Assembly (NCBI RefSeq): GCF_042477335.2
Contig: NC_091245.1
Location: 85,040,501-85,104,500 of the forward strand
Direction of reading: 5' to 3'
From: Ovis canadensis
Taxonomy: Eukaryota > Chordata > Mammalia > Artiodactyla > Bovidae
DNA length: 64,000 bases
Shown: piece after piece, positions 25,518 through 38,336 of the stretch
Layout: each line of letters begins with the position of its first letter
How positions within the stretch are numbered: the first letter of the stretch is position 1
Translations under genes and position numbers: made by a program
Notes under the pieces: model-generated
Databases searched by the model: none
What the model was told of the DNA's origin: nothing
Seen by the model: only the letters and a program-made list of their open reading frames with translations

Positions 25518-26607
25518 CTATTGGGAGATTTCCTTAAAAATCTGGAATTTTGACTTGAATGATCTGGAAATACTGGCCTATAATTCTCCTTGCTAGCAAT
25601 CATTTCAGGTGAAGATGAGTAGCAGATATTTCTGTCTCCAGGTCAGACCTCTTTTGTAAGCTATCGACCAAACCTTCAACTGTTTACTAATGTTAATCCA
25701 TCCATAGAGATTGCTTTTCTGGTTTCCACTATTGCTAAGGAGAAGTCAGGACAAACACTTCTTAATCTTTTGCAGACAACCTTCTTGCCTTCCTTGAATA
25801 CTTGGAGGAATTTTTCTTTGCAGAGCATGCATGCTGAGTGTTAAATCCAGTGACACTCAATTTGTAATGAAAAGATTTATCATCTTTGTCATGATCAGAA
25901 AATATTTCCTGTATCATGATCTCTTTATCATCCCTACCATCAGGCTTGTTTCCAAAATAGGAAATATTGTTGGAATTTTTCCGGATTTACTTCACTAACT
26001 TTCTAAAACACTGAATCACTCCCTTTGGAAGAATTTTTTAATGTCAACTTATAATGTCTACTTTCAATTTCATTCAGTTTATACTGTTTCTGAAAAATGT
26101 TCCAAATAGTTTGTGTAATAAGTTTGAAACGAATCCCTAGTCTCAAGTTTCTTGCCTGTTTTATTCACTGTGGTACATTTCAGTGGCCTGGACTTTAAGC
26201 CTCTTCCTATCCCTACATCTTTCCTGGAAATGTCTTAACTTCATGTTTGATGTGTATGTTACGTAGTGCATGGTTTATTAAGCATCTTAATATTACTTTA
26301 CAGTAAGTTGCTTTATCTACTTCAGATAGTCCCTTTTCAAAGATAGGGAATATACCACCTGTAAACATTCAATAAAACTAATTATATAGGGAATTTATAA
26401 GCAATTTATGGATGGAGTTGTTACCTGAATAAGGACTTGGTGTTAATAGCCATATAACAGTTGTCTTGTTCCTTTCTCTCTTCTTTAAACTACTAGTCAA
26501 CAAACAAGAAGATACTTTTTAATCTTGTATTTATCCTTAACATTCTAAGAATTCCCACTTAAAATGTTTTCTTTAATAGGTAGAGTAACTTTTCTAAGGC
26601 AATTGTA
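25518..26607. other. Unrecognised AT-rich interval
   Basis: About 1.1 kb without a recognised gene or repeat. Confidence 0.55.
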
Positions 26608-27078
26608 AGGTGTATCAGTCACAGATGTCTAGAGAAACAGAACCAACAAGATATGTACTTATAGATCTACCACTAACTCATCTATCTATTTATCATTTAT
26701 AGAGAAAGAAAGAGGAAGGGATTCATTTTAAGGAGTTGGCTTAAGCAATTGCGGAGGCTTGGCAAGTCCAAAATCTAATGTGGTAAGCAGATGGGTTGGA
26801 GATTCAGGCAAGAGTTGCAGTTCAAATGCAAAGTTAATCCACTGGCAGAATTCCTTCTTGCTAAGGGGAATGTCAATCTTTGTTCTGTTAAGGGTTGCAG
26901 GTGATTGGATGAAGCCCGTTTATTTTATGGAAGGTATTTGACTTTAAAAGTCCACCAACTTAAATGTTGTCCTTGTCCAAAGAGCACCTTCACAGAAAAC
27001 ATCCAGAATAACATTTAATCAGATATCTGGCCTCTGTGGCCTAGCCAAGATGACACACAGAATTAGCCATCACAAAAG
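26608..27078 (-). repeat. Old L1M-type LINE 3' UTR (reverse)
   Basis: Starts 'gtgtatcagtcacagatgtc', 'tagagaaacagaacc', then 'attttaaggagttggc', 'ggcagaattccttcttgct', 'attggatgaagccc', 'ccaagatgacacacagaatta'. This is the familiar antisense of an old L1 3' end. Confidence 0.6.
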
Positions 27079-28576
27079 ATACTTTTTATAGGTGTTCATA
27101 TTTATCAAAGTAGGTGGCATATTTGGGTTATTGGAAAAGAAGATCTATCCTTTGGTGAGTCGTCTGTTTGTTTACTGTTAATGTGAACTGACTGGAATCA
27201 TAGCTATTTTAAACCAGCATTATCACAACACATTACAGGAACTGCATATGCTGGAAAAAAAAAAAAAAACTGGGCAGTAAAACATATTGATGAATAGTTA
27301 TTGACAGCTTTTATCCAGACATGCATTTGCAAAAACAGAGAGTCCATATTTTTGCAAGAGGCTTTCTTATTGCAAGCCTGCATAGGCCATAGTATAAGTA
27401 TAGTCTAAGCTCAGGAAAAGCATGAGCTGAATATGCAAGTGTTGCTCCAGTGTTCACAGACAGCATCTGGATAATTAAATATCCATATTTTGATACAAAT
27501 ATAGAGAAAGAGGATGTATAATTTTGCAGAAAGCATTTGCTTAGGGCACCATAGTATTTTTTGTTAAAATGCTTACTTTACGTGCTTGGTTTTTTCCCCA
27601 AAAAGAATGGAGGAAAATAAGTATTTTTCTTATAGAAATATTTAACTACTACATATTTCTGCCTTTATAATTATTTGTTTTCAGTTTTGTTTTGTTTGGG
27701 GAGTCACTCTACAGATATAGAATGTTTGCTAACCATATAACATTCTGCATTTAGCAGCAATACCTTGAAATATTCTAAATTTATTTCATAAATCTACACT
27801 CAGAGAGTGATGAAGAGTGCCATAGCTTGGTACTGCAGAAGTTAAATCACTAATTTCCCATCTAAGCAGTATAATTATCCTGTAATTGACTGATATAATT
27901 TTCTAGTTACTACCAATAAAATCACTACTGGTTCAGACATATTCACCATTTTTTGCAAAATAACTACCATTAAAAAAAATTCATTTCTGTGCTCCAGCCA
28001 CTTTTTGTCCTGAGAAGGTGCTCATCCCTCTTTTAAATTCTGTTTAAAACTATCCCTCTTTCCAAAAAGAGAAATCTTGGAGTGATTCTCTAATAGCTGC
28101 AGCTCAGGACCTCTCCTGTAAGCTTGCAGGTAGCTATGACATTGTATGTGTGTGCAATGGTTGTGCACAGAGGTTGGCATGACCACACGCAGCTTTGTGT
28201 CCTGAATGAGCATTACTCTTGCTGGGCATTCAGAGTGAAGGTGGGTGTGTCATAAAAATTTTTCTTTAAGGCTCAGGAGATTCAGCTAATGTAGCCCCTG
28301 GGTGCTAACCCTGAGATGCTTTTGTTTGACTGAAAGCTGAGTGGATGGCAGACCAGGACTCAGTCGTTGGGAGGTCCTTGGACATCTTATTCAGCGGTTC
28401 TTCATTATGTCCACCCATCAAGTTCTTACTTCTCTTCTCACTTCTTGAGAATTTTACTGTAATTAGTTCCTAAACTTTAAGCATCTCATGTACTAACCAC
28501 CCCACCTCCAAAACCACAAATGTGTTTCTCACCTCTGAAGTTCTTTCTATGGCCCATGCCCCACATATTCTGCCCT
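27079..28576. other. Unrecognised interval
   Basis: About 1.5 kb without a recognised gene or repeat, apart from an A15 run at about 27256. The section 28010-28400 is less AT-rich than its surroundings and looks single-copy. Confidence 0.5.
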
Positions 28577-28916
28577 TCAGTTCAATTCAGTCACTCGGTT
28601 GTGTCCAACTCTTTGCGACCCCATGAATCACAGCACGCCAGGCCTCCCTGTCCATCACCAAACCCCAGAGTTCACTCAAACTCATGTCCATCGAGTCAGT
28701 GATGCCATCCAGCCATCTCATCCTTTGTTGTCCCCTTCTCCTCCTGCCCCCAGTCCTTCCCAGCATCAGGGTCTTTTCCAATGAGTCAACTCTTTGCATG
28801 AGGTGGCCAAATTATTGGAGTCTCAGCTTTACCATCAGTCCTTCCAATGAACACCCAGGACTGATCTCCTTTAGGATGGACTGGTTGGATCTCCTTTCAG
28901 ACTCTCAAGAGTCTAC
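28577..28916 (-). mobile_element. BovB LINE 3' fragment (reverse)
   Basis: Begins with the tail repeat 'cagttcaattcagtcactcgg' and ends near 'ggttggatctcctttcag'. 5'-truncated; no TSD found. 28917-29371 has nothing recognised. Confidence 0.93.
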
Positions 28917-29384
28917 CATTTTAAACAGAAGTACAAGCTTACCTGAAACAGTCCCAAGATGGCAAAGAAAAGGAGGAAAAACTAAAATGTTAACTTCTCA
29001 TGTTAAAAGAGATTAAGTATTCTTATTCTCTTACAATGTCTATGTAGGGAAATAAAATGATTTATTAAATGGTGTTTTCTCTGGAACAATCATAAACAAA
29101 TGCTTCTCTTAAAATGATTTCTTAGAATTCTCCTTGCAGTGCTTAGCTATGATTAGCTTCCTTGGTGCCCTCTTAAATAGAACAGGTTATCTTTTCATCC
29201 TCATCTTTCACCTGGTCAGGCAATGAGATTCTTGCAGAGTTGCTTGTTCTGAGCTCTGGAAGAGATAGTTTCTCTGAGAAAACTGTTTGGGCTGGAGGAA
29301 AAGGATGGCATCTCTCCCTACGATGATGGAGGAGAGAGATGCAGTCTGCTTTCAATTTCTATTAGACTTATATGCCATTATGAA

Positions 29385-29604
29385 GGGGCTTCCCAGGTGG
29401 TTCTAGTGGTAAAGAACCCGCCTACAAATGCAGGAGACATAAGAGACCCTGGTGGATCCCTGGGCTGGGGAGATCCCCTGGAGAAGGGTATGGCAACCCA
29501 CTCCACCCTTCTTGCCTGGAGAATCCCCACAGACAGAAGAGCCTGGCAGGCTACAGTCCATGGTGTGGCAAAGAGTCAGATACAACTGAAGCAGCGGAGC
29601 ATGC
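29385..29604 (+). repeat. Bov-tA SINE with 13-bp TSD
   Basis: Full sense copy with the 'ctagtggtaaagaac' head variant. Perfect TSD ATGCCATTATGAA at 29372-29384 and 29605-29617. The interval 29618-30205 contains a purine-rich stretch (about 29620-29700) and nothing else recognised. Confidence 0.95.
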
Positions 29605-30207
29605 ATGCCATTATGAAAGCCAGAGAGACAGGGAAAGGGAAGGGGGTAGGTACAAATGGAAGGAAAGGAGGGAAGAAGAGAGAAAAGAAAGAAAGCAGAA
29701 TAAAATAAATAATATAAAAACAGGGGGAAATGCTGTGTGTTTCAGATTGAAGAATCCCTTCTTTTTCTTGTGTTGGGAGATCTTATACACTCTGAAAACC
29801 TCAGCCACTGCTACTATTCTGATAATTCCCAAATCGCCATTACCAGCCTGTCAAGGACTATGACGAGCTTGTGGTTTTAACCTGTTTGCAAGGTCACAAG
29901 TTAGCATACTATTTTCATGGATGCTGGCAGAAGACTCTTGGATCAGAAACAAAAGACCTTATTGCTCACCTTATTGCAGCAAGGCGAATAAGCTTCATGT
30001 TCATGCCAGTCCTCTTCTCCCCCTGCAAATCCATGGGACATAGTTTCAAAGTCTAGATAGATGCTGCAGATGCAGTGGGCTTGCACTACAACTAAAAGAC
30101 ACAAACTTAGGAAACCCCAAGTATTTATAATGAGATGCAAGCAACCCTGACTGACCAAACTGTGCTCCAGGGGGAGATATTTTCTTTATCACACTCTGAA
30201 GTAAAAA

Positions 30208-31893
30208 AAGGCAACATTTCATGCGAAGATGGGCACAATAAAGGACAGAAAGGGCATGGACCTAATAGAAGAAGAAAATATCTTAAAGAGGTAGCAAGAA
30301 TACACAAGAGAATTGCACAAAAAAGATCTTCATGACCCAGATAACCACGATGGTGTGATCACTCACCTAGAGGCAGACATCCTGGAGTGTGAGTCAAGTG
30401 GGCCTTAGGAAGCATCACTACCAACAAAGCTAGTGGAGGTGATGAAATTCCAGGTGAGCTATTTCAAATCCTGAAAGATAATGCTGTTGAAGTTCTTCCA
30501 GTATGCCAGGAAATTTGGAAAACTTAGCAGTGGCCACAGGGCTGGAAAAGGTCAGTTTTCATTCCAATCCCAAAGAAAGGCAATGCCAAAGAGTGTTCAA
30601 ACTACTGCCCAATTGCATTCAACTCACAGGCTAGCAAAGTAATCCTCAAAATTCTTTAAGCCAGGCTTCAACAGTATGTGAACTGAGAACTTCCAGATGT
30701 TCAACTGGATTTAGAAAAGGCAGAGCAAACAGATCAAATCACCAACATCTGTTGGATCATAGAAAAAGCAAGAGAATGCCAGAAAAACATCCACTTCTGC
30801 TTCATTGACTACACTAAAGCCTTTCATTGTGTGGATCACAACAAACTGTGGAAAATTCTTAAAGATATGGGAATACCAGACCACCTGACCTGCCTCCTGA
30901 GAGAAATCTGTATGCAGGTCAAGAAGCAACAGTTAGAACTCGACATGAAAAAGCAGACTGATTCAAAGTTGGGAAGGGAATACATCAAGGCTGTATATTG
31001 TCACCCTGCTTATTTAACTTATATGCAGAGTACATCATGTGAAATGCCGGCCTGGATGAAGCACAAGCTGGAATCAAGATTGCCGGGAGAAATATCAATA
31101 ACCTCAGATATGCAGATGACACCACCCTTATGGCAGAAAGTGAAGAGGAACTAAAGAGCCTCTTGATGAAACTAAAAGAAGAGAGGGAAAAAGTTGGCTT
31201 AAAACTCAACATTCAAAAACTGAAGATCATGGCATCTGGTCCCATCACTTCATGGGAAATAGATGGGGAAACAAAGGAAACAGCGACAGACTCTATTTTC
31301 CTGGGCTCCAAAAATCACTGCATATGGTGACTGCAGCCTTGAAATTAAAAGACACTTGCTCCTTGGAAGAAAAGCTATGACCAACCTAGAAAGCATACTA
31401 AAAAGCAGAGACATTACTTTGCCAACAAAGATCCATCTAGTCAAAGCTATGGTTTTTCCAGTAGTCATGTATGGATGTGAGAGTTGGACAATAAAGAAAG
31501 CTGACGACAAAGAATTGATGCTTTTGAGCTGTGGTGTTGGAGAAGACTCGTAAGAGTACCTTGAACTGCAAGGATATCCAACCAGTCAATCCTAAAGGAA
31601 ATCAGTCCTGAATATTCATTGGAAGGACTGATGCTGAAGCTGAAATTCCAATACTCTGGCCACCTGATGTGAAGAACTGACTCTTTAGAAAAGACCCTGA
31701 TACTGGGAAAGACTGAAGGCAGGATGAGAAGGGGATGACAGAGGATGAGATGGTTGGATGGCATCACCAACTCAATGGAGATGAGATTGAGTAAGCTCCA
31801 GGAGTTGGTGATGGAGAGAGAAGCCGGGCATGCTGCAGTCCATGTTGTCACAAAGAGTCAGAGATAACTGGGAGTTACTGAACTGATACACAA
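30208..31893 (+). mobile_element. BovB LINE, 1.7-kb 5'-truncated copy
   Basis: Covers the reverse transcriptase domain and 3' end in sense. Order seen: 'caacaaagctagtggaggtgatg', 'cagtggccacagggctgg', 'ttcaactggatttagaaaaggcagagc', polymerase YADD at 31109-31120, 'ggatgagatggttggatggc', then the terminal 'ctgaactga'. Many frameshifts and stops; only short ORFs survive (30831-31154, 31263-31553). No clear TSD. Confidence 0.96.
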
Positions 31894-32110
31894 AGTTGAA
31901 TAAAACTATGCTTTTTATTTCTGGTGTTTTTATATTTCGCTTACATTTACAGACAAAATTTTGGAGAGACTAAACACATATATTTAGACCAGCTATTTTA
32001 TTAAAACTTTCAAGGGAAGAGGTCATTTATTTTTCAACACCTCCCTTGCCAAGGGGATGTTCTATAAATAATGTCTACTAGCCAACCAGTTACTTCAGTA
32101 GCAAACTGAC

Positions 32111-32113
<3 letters not shown>

Positions 32114-32145
<32 letters not shown>
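32114..32145. repeat. (AT)16 microsatellite
   Basis: Thirty-two bases of uninterrupted alternating A and T. It lies in the spacer between two oppositely oriented BovB copies. Confidence 0.98.
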
Positions 32146-32148
<3 letters not shown>

Positions 32149-32169
32149 TTGTGTCGCTGTTTTTAAATT

Positions 32170-33595
32170 TGGAGCAGGATTACTCAGCCTTGGCACTATT
32201 CACATATCCTTGGCTGCATAATTCCTTGTTGTAGGGGGCCATCCTAAACACTGTAGGATTTTTAGCCACAGTTCTGGTTTTTACCAGTGAGTCTCATTAG
32301 TATCTCCCCAATCCAGTTTTGACAACCAAAATTGCCTCCAGTAAGTTAAGTTCAGTTCAGTCACTCAGTCATGTCTGACTCTTTGCTACCCCATGAATCA
32401 CAGCACGCCAGGCCTCCCTGTCCATCACCAACTTCCGGAGTTCACTCAGACTCACGTCCATCGAGTCAGTGATGCCATCCAGCATCTCATCCTCTGTCGT
32501 CCCCTTTTCCTCCTGCCCCCAGTACCTCCCAGCATCAGAGTCCTTTCCAATGAGTCAACTCTTCTCATGAGGTGGCCAAAGTACTGGAGCTTCAGCTTTA
32601 GCATCATTCCCTCCAAAGAAATCCCAGGGCTGATCTCCTTCAGAATGGACTACTTGGATCTCCTTGCAGTCCAAGGGACTCTCAAGAGTCTTCTCCAACA
32701 CCACGGTTCAAAAGCATCAATTCTTCGGCACTCAGCTTTCTTCACAGTCCAGCTCTCACATCCATACATGACCACTGGAGAAACCATAGCTTTGACTAGA
32801 CAGACCTTTGTTGAAAAGTAATGTCTCTGCTTTTCAATATGTTATCTAGGTTGGTCATAACTTTTCTTCCAAGGAGTAAGTGTCTTTTAATTTCATGGCT
32901 GCAGTCACTATCTGCAGTGATTTTGGAGCCCCCAAAAGTAAAGTCTGACACTGTTTCCACTGTTTCCCCATCTATTTCCCATGAAGTGATGGGACCAGAT
33001 GCCATGATCTTCGTTTTCTGAATGTTGAGCTTTAGGCCAACATTTTCTCTCTCCTCTTTCACTTTCATCAAGAGGCTTTTTAGTTCCTCTTCACTTTCTG
33101 CCATAAGAGTGGTGTCATCTGCATATCTGAGGTGATTGATATTTCTGTCAGCAATCTTGATTCCAGCTTGTGCTTCTTCCAGCCCAGCATTTCTCATGAT
33201 GTACTCTGCATATAAGTTAAATAAGCAGGGTGACAATATCCAGCCTTGATGGACTCCTTTTCCTATTTGGAACCAGTCTGTTGTTCCATGTCCAGTTCTA
33301 ACTGTTGCTTTCTGACCTGCATACAGATTTCTCAAGAGGCAGGTCAGGTGGTCTGGTATTCCCATCTCTTTCAGAATTTTCCACACTTTATTGTGATCCA
33401 CACAGTCAAAGGCTTTGGCATAGTCAATAAAGCAGAAATAGATGTTTTTCTAGAACTCTCTTGCTTTTTCCATGATCCAGCAGATGTTGGCAATTTGATC
33501 TCTGGTTCCTCTGCCTTTTCTAAAACCAATTGCCTCCAGATATTGCCAAATTCCCCTGAGAGACAAAAATCCTCCTGGTTTGTGATTCACTGATT
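32170..33595 (-). mobile_element. MER20-like hAT DNA transposon, split by BovB
   Basis: Left piece 32170-32341 ('tcagccttggcactattcac', 'tgcataattccttgttgtaggggg', 'gttttgacaaccaaaattgcctcc') and right piece 33528-33595 ('cagatattgccaaattcccctgagagac') join into one reverse MER20-like element. The BovB copy and its TSD lie exactly at the join. Confidence 0.75.
32342..33527 (-). mobile_element. BovB LINE, 1186-bp reverse copy inside MER20, 12-bp TSD
   Basis: 5'-truncated BovB with TSD AATTGCCTCCAG at 32330-32341 and 33528-33539. A reverse ORF at 32796-33401 keeps 201 codons of the reverse transcriptase, including YADDTTLMAESEEELKSLL, making it one of the better-preserved fragments here. It lacks the endonuclease and the start of the polymerase. 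Confidence 0.96.
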
Positions 33596-35384
33596 TAGTG
33601 CCAGTGCTTGACACTTTTTATCTCTCAAAAAAAGAATTCAAGTGTAGTGAAAGTTGTGCACAAATTTCTCTAAAGCTAATATTTAAGAATTAGTAGAAAA
33701 ATACATTCCAGCAAGAAAACAGGTCACTGTAGTAAAAATGGGATAAGATGCCTTACAGAACATACATATTAATGAATGAAATATTATTTGTTATATAGAA
33801 CAAAACCAGTGAACAGTATGATGCTTCAAAAACTGTTGTGTGGTAAATCGCATGAACCATATTAACCTTGACTGTGTTTCTTGAACCCATAATAAAGATT
33901 TACACCTTCTCCCCTTTTATAGAGTAATCTAAGCATATATCTAGAGTATTGTTTTTTCCTTATTTAGAAGATTGTTTTTTCTAGCTCTTAAAATTCTTAT
34001 GGCATTTTTATTGCCATAATCAATGTTTATTTATTGTAATGGTAATAAATGTTTGTGAGTTTGGTTGATCTTTTCCAGCAGGATGGTTCAAGAATAATTT
34101 TAACAATTGAAGTTTGCAAAGAGATTGTCATTATAGTGTTCATTTTTCTTAGTATTTTGGAAAAACATCTTTAAATTTGCTGTGATATTACACCCTAGAA
34201 AATGACTTGAGCATTCTGCAATAGCAGCTTTTCATTTGGGTTATGAGTCTTAGTATTCACTTACAGCATTAACTCTAGCAGTTTCAAATAAACCATTATG
34301 AGCCATTTGGAATTTTAAAAGCATTCATAAATAAATGCATGGTAGAGAGTTCCAATTGGTTGGATAAGTAATGTACATTTAAAAAATTAAAATGATATCA
34401 AAATGCATATACACATTGATTAAATAGAGTAAGTGTATTTTGAGTCATTGAAATACATTCTTCATCATACTGAGTGAAGCTTTCAGAATTGTTGGTTTTG
34501 CATTGTAACAAACAGCAAATAGTACCCTAGAATAGCAAATGCCAGTAATAAAAGTGAAGAATTTAAATAGAAAAAAATGTTACTAATTTCACGAAGAATG
34601 AAAATCTAAAACCTATTGCCATTTGGTTCTTAAGAAGCCTTATTGGACATTGAAGCAAAAATTATACAAAGGAATCAGAAATTTTTATTACTTTTTATTC
34701 AGCATGCATAATATGTGCAAAGAATTAAATTTGGCCACATAGACTGAAAATTAATTTAGCATGGCTACTATTGCTCCTATATTTTAAATTTCTTATATAT
34801 TCAGAGACATTATAACAGAAGAAATAGCAAATACATATATTTTCCAAAAAATTTCAATCCACCTCCCCTCCTCCCACAATTCAACAACCCTGAAGTCTGT
34901 GACAATCGCTCTGCTACCTCTCCTTGCCAAGATTTCCATTGTCCCTGTCAGAGTATGTAAATGCTTTACTTCTGTGCCAAGTGTGGCCATGGAAATCTCT
35001 GTCAGAAATCCAAACCTCCTAGGCACACATGAAGCCACCATCATTTGAGATCCTGCCTGGCTCTGGTGTACTAGTAAATATGGAAAACAGAACTCCTTTA
35101 CAGGTATAGCAATTACTGTGTTCTCCTAGGCTCAGAGTCTAGCCTCCTTCATCATCCTTTTAGATGCTCACTTCCATTTCCTCCCCTTCCAGAGCAGCCC
35201 CATCTCGTTCTCTAACAAAAGTTTTAAGATGACTTCAGATAAGAGTAGCTATTAATTATCACCAAGGCAAGAGAAGCAAGAACCAGGAGGTTTAGCCCCT
35301 CTTCCACTCTTTCTATTCTCTTCTAACAGTGAGAATAAATCAATATTTTAATAAGCTTATAAATTATATATATTTCCTCTATCC
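33596..35384. other. Unrecognised AT-rich interval
   Basis: About 1.8 kb with no recognised gene or repeat family. Confidence 0.55.
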
Positions 35385-35540
35385 ATATTTCTTTATTCCT
35401 CACAAAACCCTGCAACACCTGCTGCCATTTCACAGATATAGAATGACACTGAGAAAGTCTAGTTATCTTGCCCAAGGTCACAAAACTAGAAGAGGCAGAA
35501 TTGAGACTGAAGCCCAACTCTGTGTGGCTCAAGGCCCCCA
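35385..35540 (-). repeat. MIR SINE fragment (reverse)
   Basis: 'cacagatatagaatgacactgagaaagtc', 'cttgcccaaggtcacaaaactag', 'gcccaactctgtgtgg' is the usual reverse MIR core. Confidence 0.65.
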
Positions 35541-35918
35541 AACTCTATAAGTGGAGAAGTCAAAGAAAAACAAGGTGCTATTACTGAATTTAACTGCAGA
35601 TAACTATAGAACAATGATTTCAACTTAGTGTTTGGTGTCTATGGTAGGTAGAATCATAGCCCCACAAAGATGCCCACATCCTAATTTCCTGAGCCTGTCA
35701 ATATGTTAGGTGACAAGGCAAAAGGGAATTAAGGTTGCCAAGAGAATTAAGGTTACTAAGCAGCTCACCTGAGATAGGGAGATTATCCTGGATTATCCAA
35801 GAAGGCCCCCTGAAATTATAATAAGAGTCCTTAAATGCAAACAAAGGAGACAGAACAGTGAGCATCAATCATGTGATGTGAGAAGAATTTAACTGGCCAC
35901 TGCTGGCTGTGATGATGG

Positions 35919-36129
35919 GGTAGTAGTAACAATGTTAGTTGCATTCAGCTCTTTGCATCCCCATGGATTGTAGCCCACTAGGCTCCTCTGCCCATGGGAT
36001 TCTCCAGTCAAGAATACTGGAGTGGGTTGCCATTCCCTTCACCAAGGGATCTTCTTGACCCAGGGATCCAACCTGGATCTCCTGCACTGCAGGCAGATTC
36101 TTCACTGCATGAGCTACAGGGAAGTCCCA
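35919..36129 (-). repeat. Bov-tA SINE inside old L1, 9-bp TSD
   Basis: Reverse copy with TSD TGATGATGG at 35910-35918 and 36130-36138, both copies being L1 sequence. Confidence 0.94.
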
Positions 36130-36177
36130 TGATGATGGAAGGGGCCAACAAACCAAGAAATTCAGGTAACTTTTGTG

Positions 36178-36390
36178 CTCAGTAGTTCAGTTGTGTCTGG
36201 CTCTGTGACCCCATGGACTGTAGCCCACCAGGCTCTTCTGTTCGTGGGATTTACCAGGCAAGAGTACTAGAGTGGGTTTCCATTTTCTCCTTCAGGAGAT
36301 CTTCTGGACCCAAGAATTGAACCTGCATATCGTGGGGCTCCAGCACTGGCAGGCAGATTTTTTACCACTGAGCCAGTTGGGAAGCCTTGA
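36178..36390 (-). repeat. Bov-tA SINE inside old L1
   Basis: Second reverse copy ~50 bases after the first, from 'gctcagtagttcagttgtgtctgg' to the head 'accactgagccagttgggaagcc'. No clean TSD. Confidence 0.92.
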
Positions 36391-36580
36391 GAAGCTAGAA
36401 AAGACAAGAAAACAGAAGCTCCATCAGTTTCTAGAAAGGAATTCAGTTATGCCGAATGTTTTATTTTGGCCTAGTGAAATCTACACTTCTGAACTCTGGA
36501 ACTGGAATTTAATGCATTGGTGCTGTTTTTAACCACTAAGTTTGTAATATCTTGTTACAGCAGCCATAGAAAACTATTAT

Positions 36581-37764
36581 AAGATCTGTATCAATTTTAT
36601 ATTTTTAAAACATTCGAACCACAATTAACAAACAATAAACCAGAAAAAGATCAAAGAAATCAGCATTCCATTATTACTAAGAAATTCTCAGCCCAAAGAT
36701 ATATTGAAAACCATAAATTCAAAGTTTCCAAGGTTTTTTTCCTTATAATTATCAGGCATATAATTATTCAGTAAAGATTTACAGGGCAGCTGTTATTAAC
36801 TTGGTGTTGAAGAGATGGTGGGAGGCAAAATAGACCAAGTTTCTGTTCCTCATAGATTTATGAACAGAATAGACTCAAGAACTGATTCACTGCGAGTTCA
36901 CTTTATATCCGAATTGGTCAAGTAGAGTTACAAGAAGTTCGCAGTCAAGTCAACAGTGGATCAAGGATAGACGATGTGGAGTCAGGGTCAGCCAGAGCCT
37001 CTCTTCTGCTTCACCCCTGCAGAGCATAGCCATGCTCTTGTTTTCTCTTTTCCTGAATCATTGTCCAATCTCTCCTTTCATTCTCAAAACTCACCGTACA
37101 GGGGATTTGGCCTTGACAGCCTCTCCTTTTCCTTACTGCCTCAATTTTATTTAAATATTTTAACCAATAATCACTGAGAAAAAAAAGGCATTTGCAATAG
37201 CATCAACAACAAAAGTAAGAGATAAATTTTCAAGCTTGCAATGTTCTTACCTCAGAGGCTTTGACTCATTTTCTGTAACTGAAAGCATTCCCCTGCTTTT
37301 TTCTGAGAGATGTCCAGACAGTAATTGGAGGTATAATTAAGGCCTAAATATGGATTTGAGGTAGAACAAAGGCCCTTGAGGTCAAGGTCAATACCCCCTT
37401 GACCTCAAGTGGGCATTTGCGTTTCTAAGGTTCTCCCATAAGATGACACCCATTTCACTAGGGTGCCCAGTAATTACATCCTTTGGGCATTTCCCCTGTA
37501 CCACACATCAATTAAAGGGCAATTCTAAGAGACCTATGTCAATAAAACTTTTTCAAATTTATTTTGATGACTATCAGATGAGGTAGATTTCAATTTGTGA
37601 TCATGGGCACTCATAATTGAAACAAAAGTTTTGTAAAAAAATATATCTTTTATATTAAACAATGAACTGATTTTTTTTTTTAATTCTATCTCTTCTCTTT
37701 TTTTGAATGCTGTCTGAATCACAACCTGAAGTTTTCAAAATGCTGCGGTGAGCTATCATGGGGA
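36581..37764. other. Unrecognised interval
   Basis: About 1.2 kb. Near 37330-37400 the word 'ttgaggtcaaggtcaa' is followed by its near-complement 'ccttgacctcaag', giving a small inverted repeat. No gene or repeat family recognised. Confidence 0.5.
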
Positions 37765-37975
37765 ATTGGTTACACAATGTGACAAGCATAGTTATCACAA
37801 TAAGAAACTCTGGAAATGAGTCTTGGCTCCAACACCTTCATAGCTGGGTGAGTTCATTCTAGTTACTTAATGTCTCTGATTGTGCTTCCTGTTATCTAAT
37901 TTGTGGCAGTTAATATTTCAGAAGAGAGTGGCTATGTCCCAAGGATTAAATCATGTAATGCATAATATTAGCTCC
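37765..37975 (+). repeat. MIR-like SINE, diverged
   Basis: 'ggaaatgagtcttggctccaac', 'agctgggtgagttcattctagttacttaatgtctctgattg', 'aggattaaatcatgtaatgc' follows MIR order. A separate 3'-end-like piece occurs at 38215-38290 ('gtgcctgacccactggctcttagtaaatattcatcaaatg'). Confidence 0.5.
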
Positions 37976-38336
37976 ATGATGGCACAGTTTTCATGTACTT
38001 TGTTCACTGATGTGTACAGTGGTGTACTCAAGTCAGCTCTCAGAAGTTCACAAGAGATAATTCTGTACTTTTTCCCCAACTCTTCATTCAATGACATCAT
38101 GTGGATAATTTGAAATCAGCCATCATGGGAGAATTTACACCAGAGAAAGTGGCGAATACTACACCTCAACCGGTTCTCCCCCCCAGCCATTATTAAACAC
38201 ATACTAGCACACTCCTCCGTGTATTCTGAGCACCTAAAATAGTGCCTGACCCACTGGCTCTTAGTAAATATTCATCAAATGATGAAATAGATGGATGAAT
38301 ATAAAACATTTCATAACAACAACTAATAGCACCATC

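Larger units (their letters stand above)
35640..36580 (+). repeat. Old L1M-type LINE 3' UTR split by two Bov-tA SINEs
   Basis: Three consecutive pieces: 35640-35918 ('ttaaggttgccaagagaattaagg', 'gggagattatcctggattatcc', 'ggccactgctggctgtgatgatgg'), 36139-36177 ('aaggggccaacaaacc') and 36391-36580 ('aactctggaac', 'aaccactaagtttgtaatatc', 'cagcagccatagaaaact'). Together they form one sense L1 3' end. Confidence 0.75.

Noticed and set aside
29385..29604. tRNA gene, from the tRNA-like head of Bov-tA SINEs (all copies)
   Set aside because: The head is only tRNA-related, without an intact cloverleaf, and is joined to the SINE body and flanked by TSDs.
32796..33401. 201-codon reverse ORF as a functional reverse transcriptase gene
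   Set aside because: It is an internal part of a 5'-truncated BovB; endonuclease and the start of the polymerase are missing.
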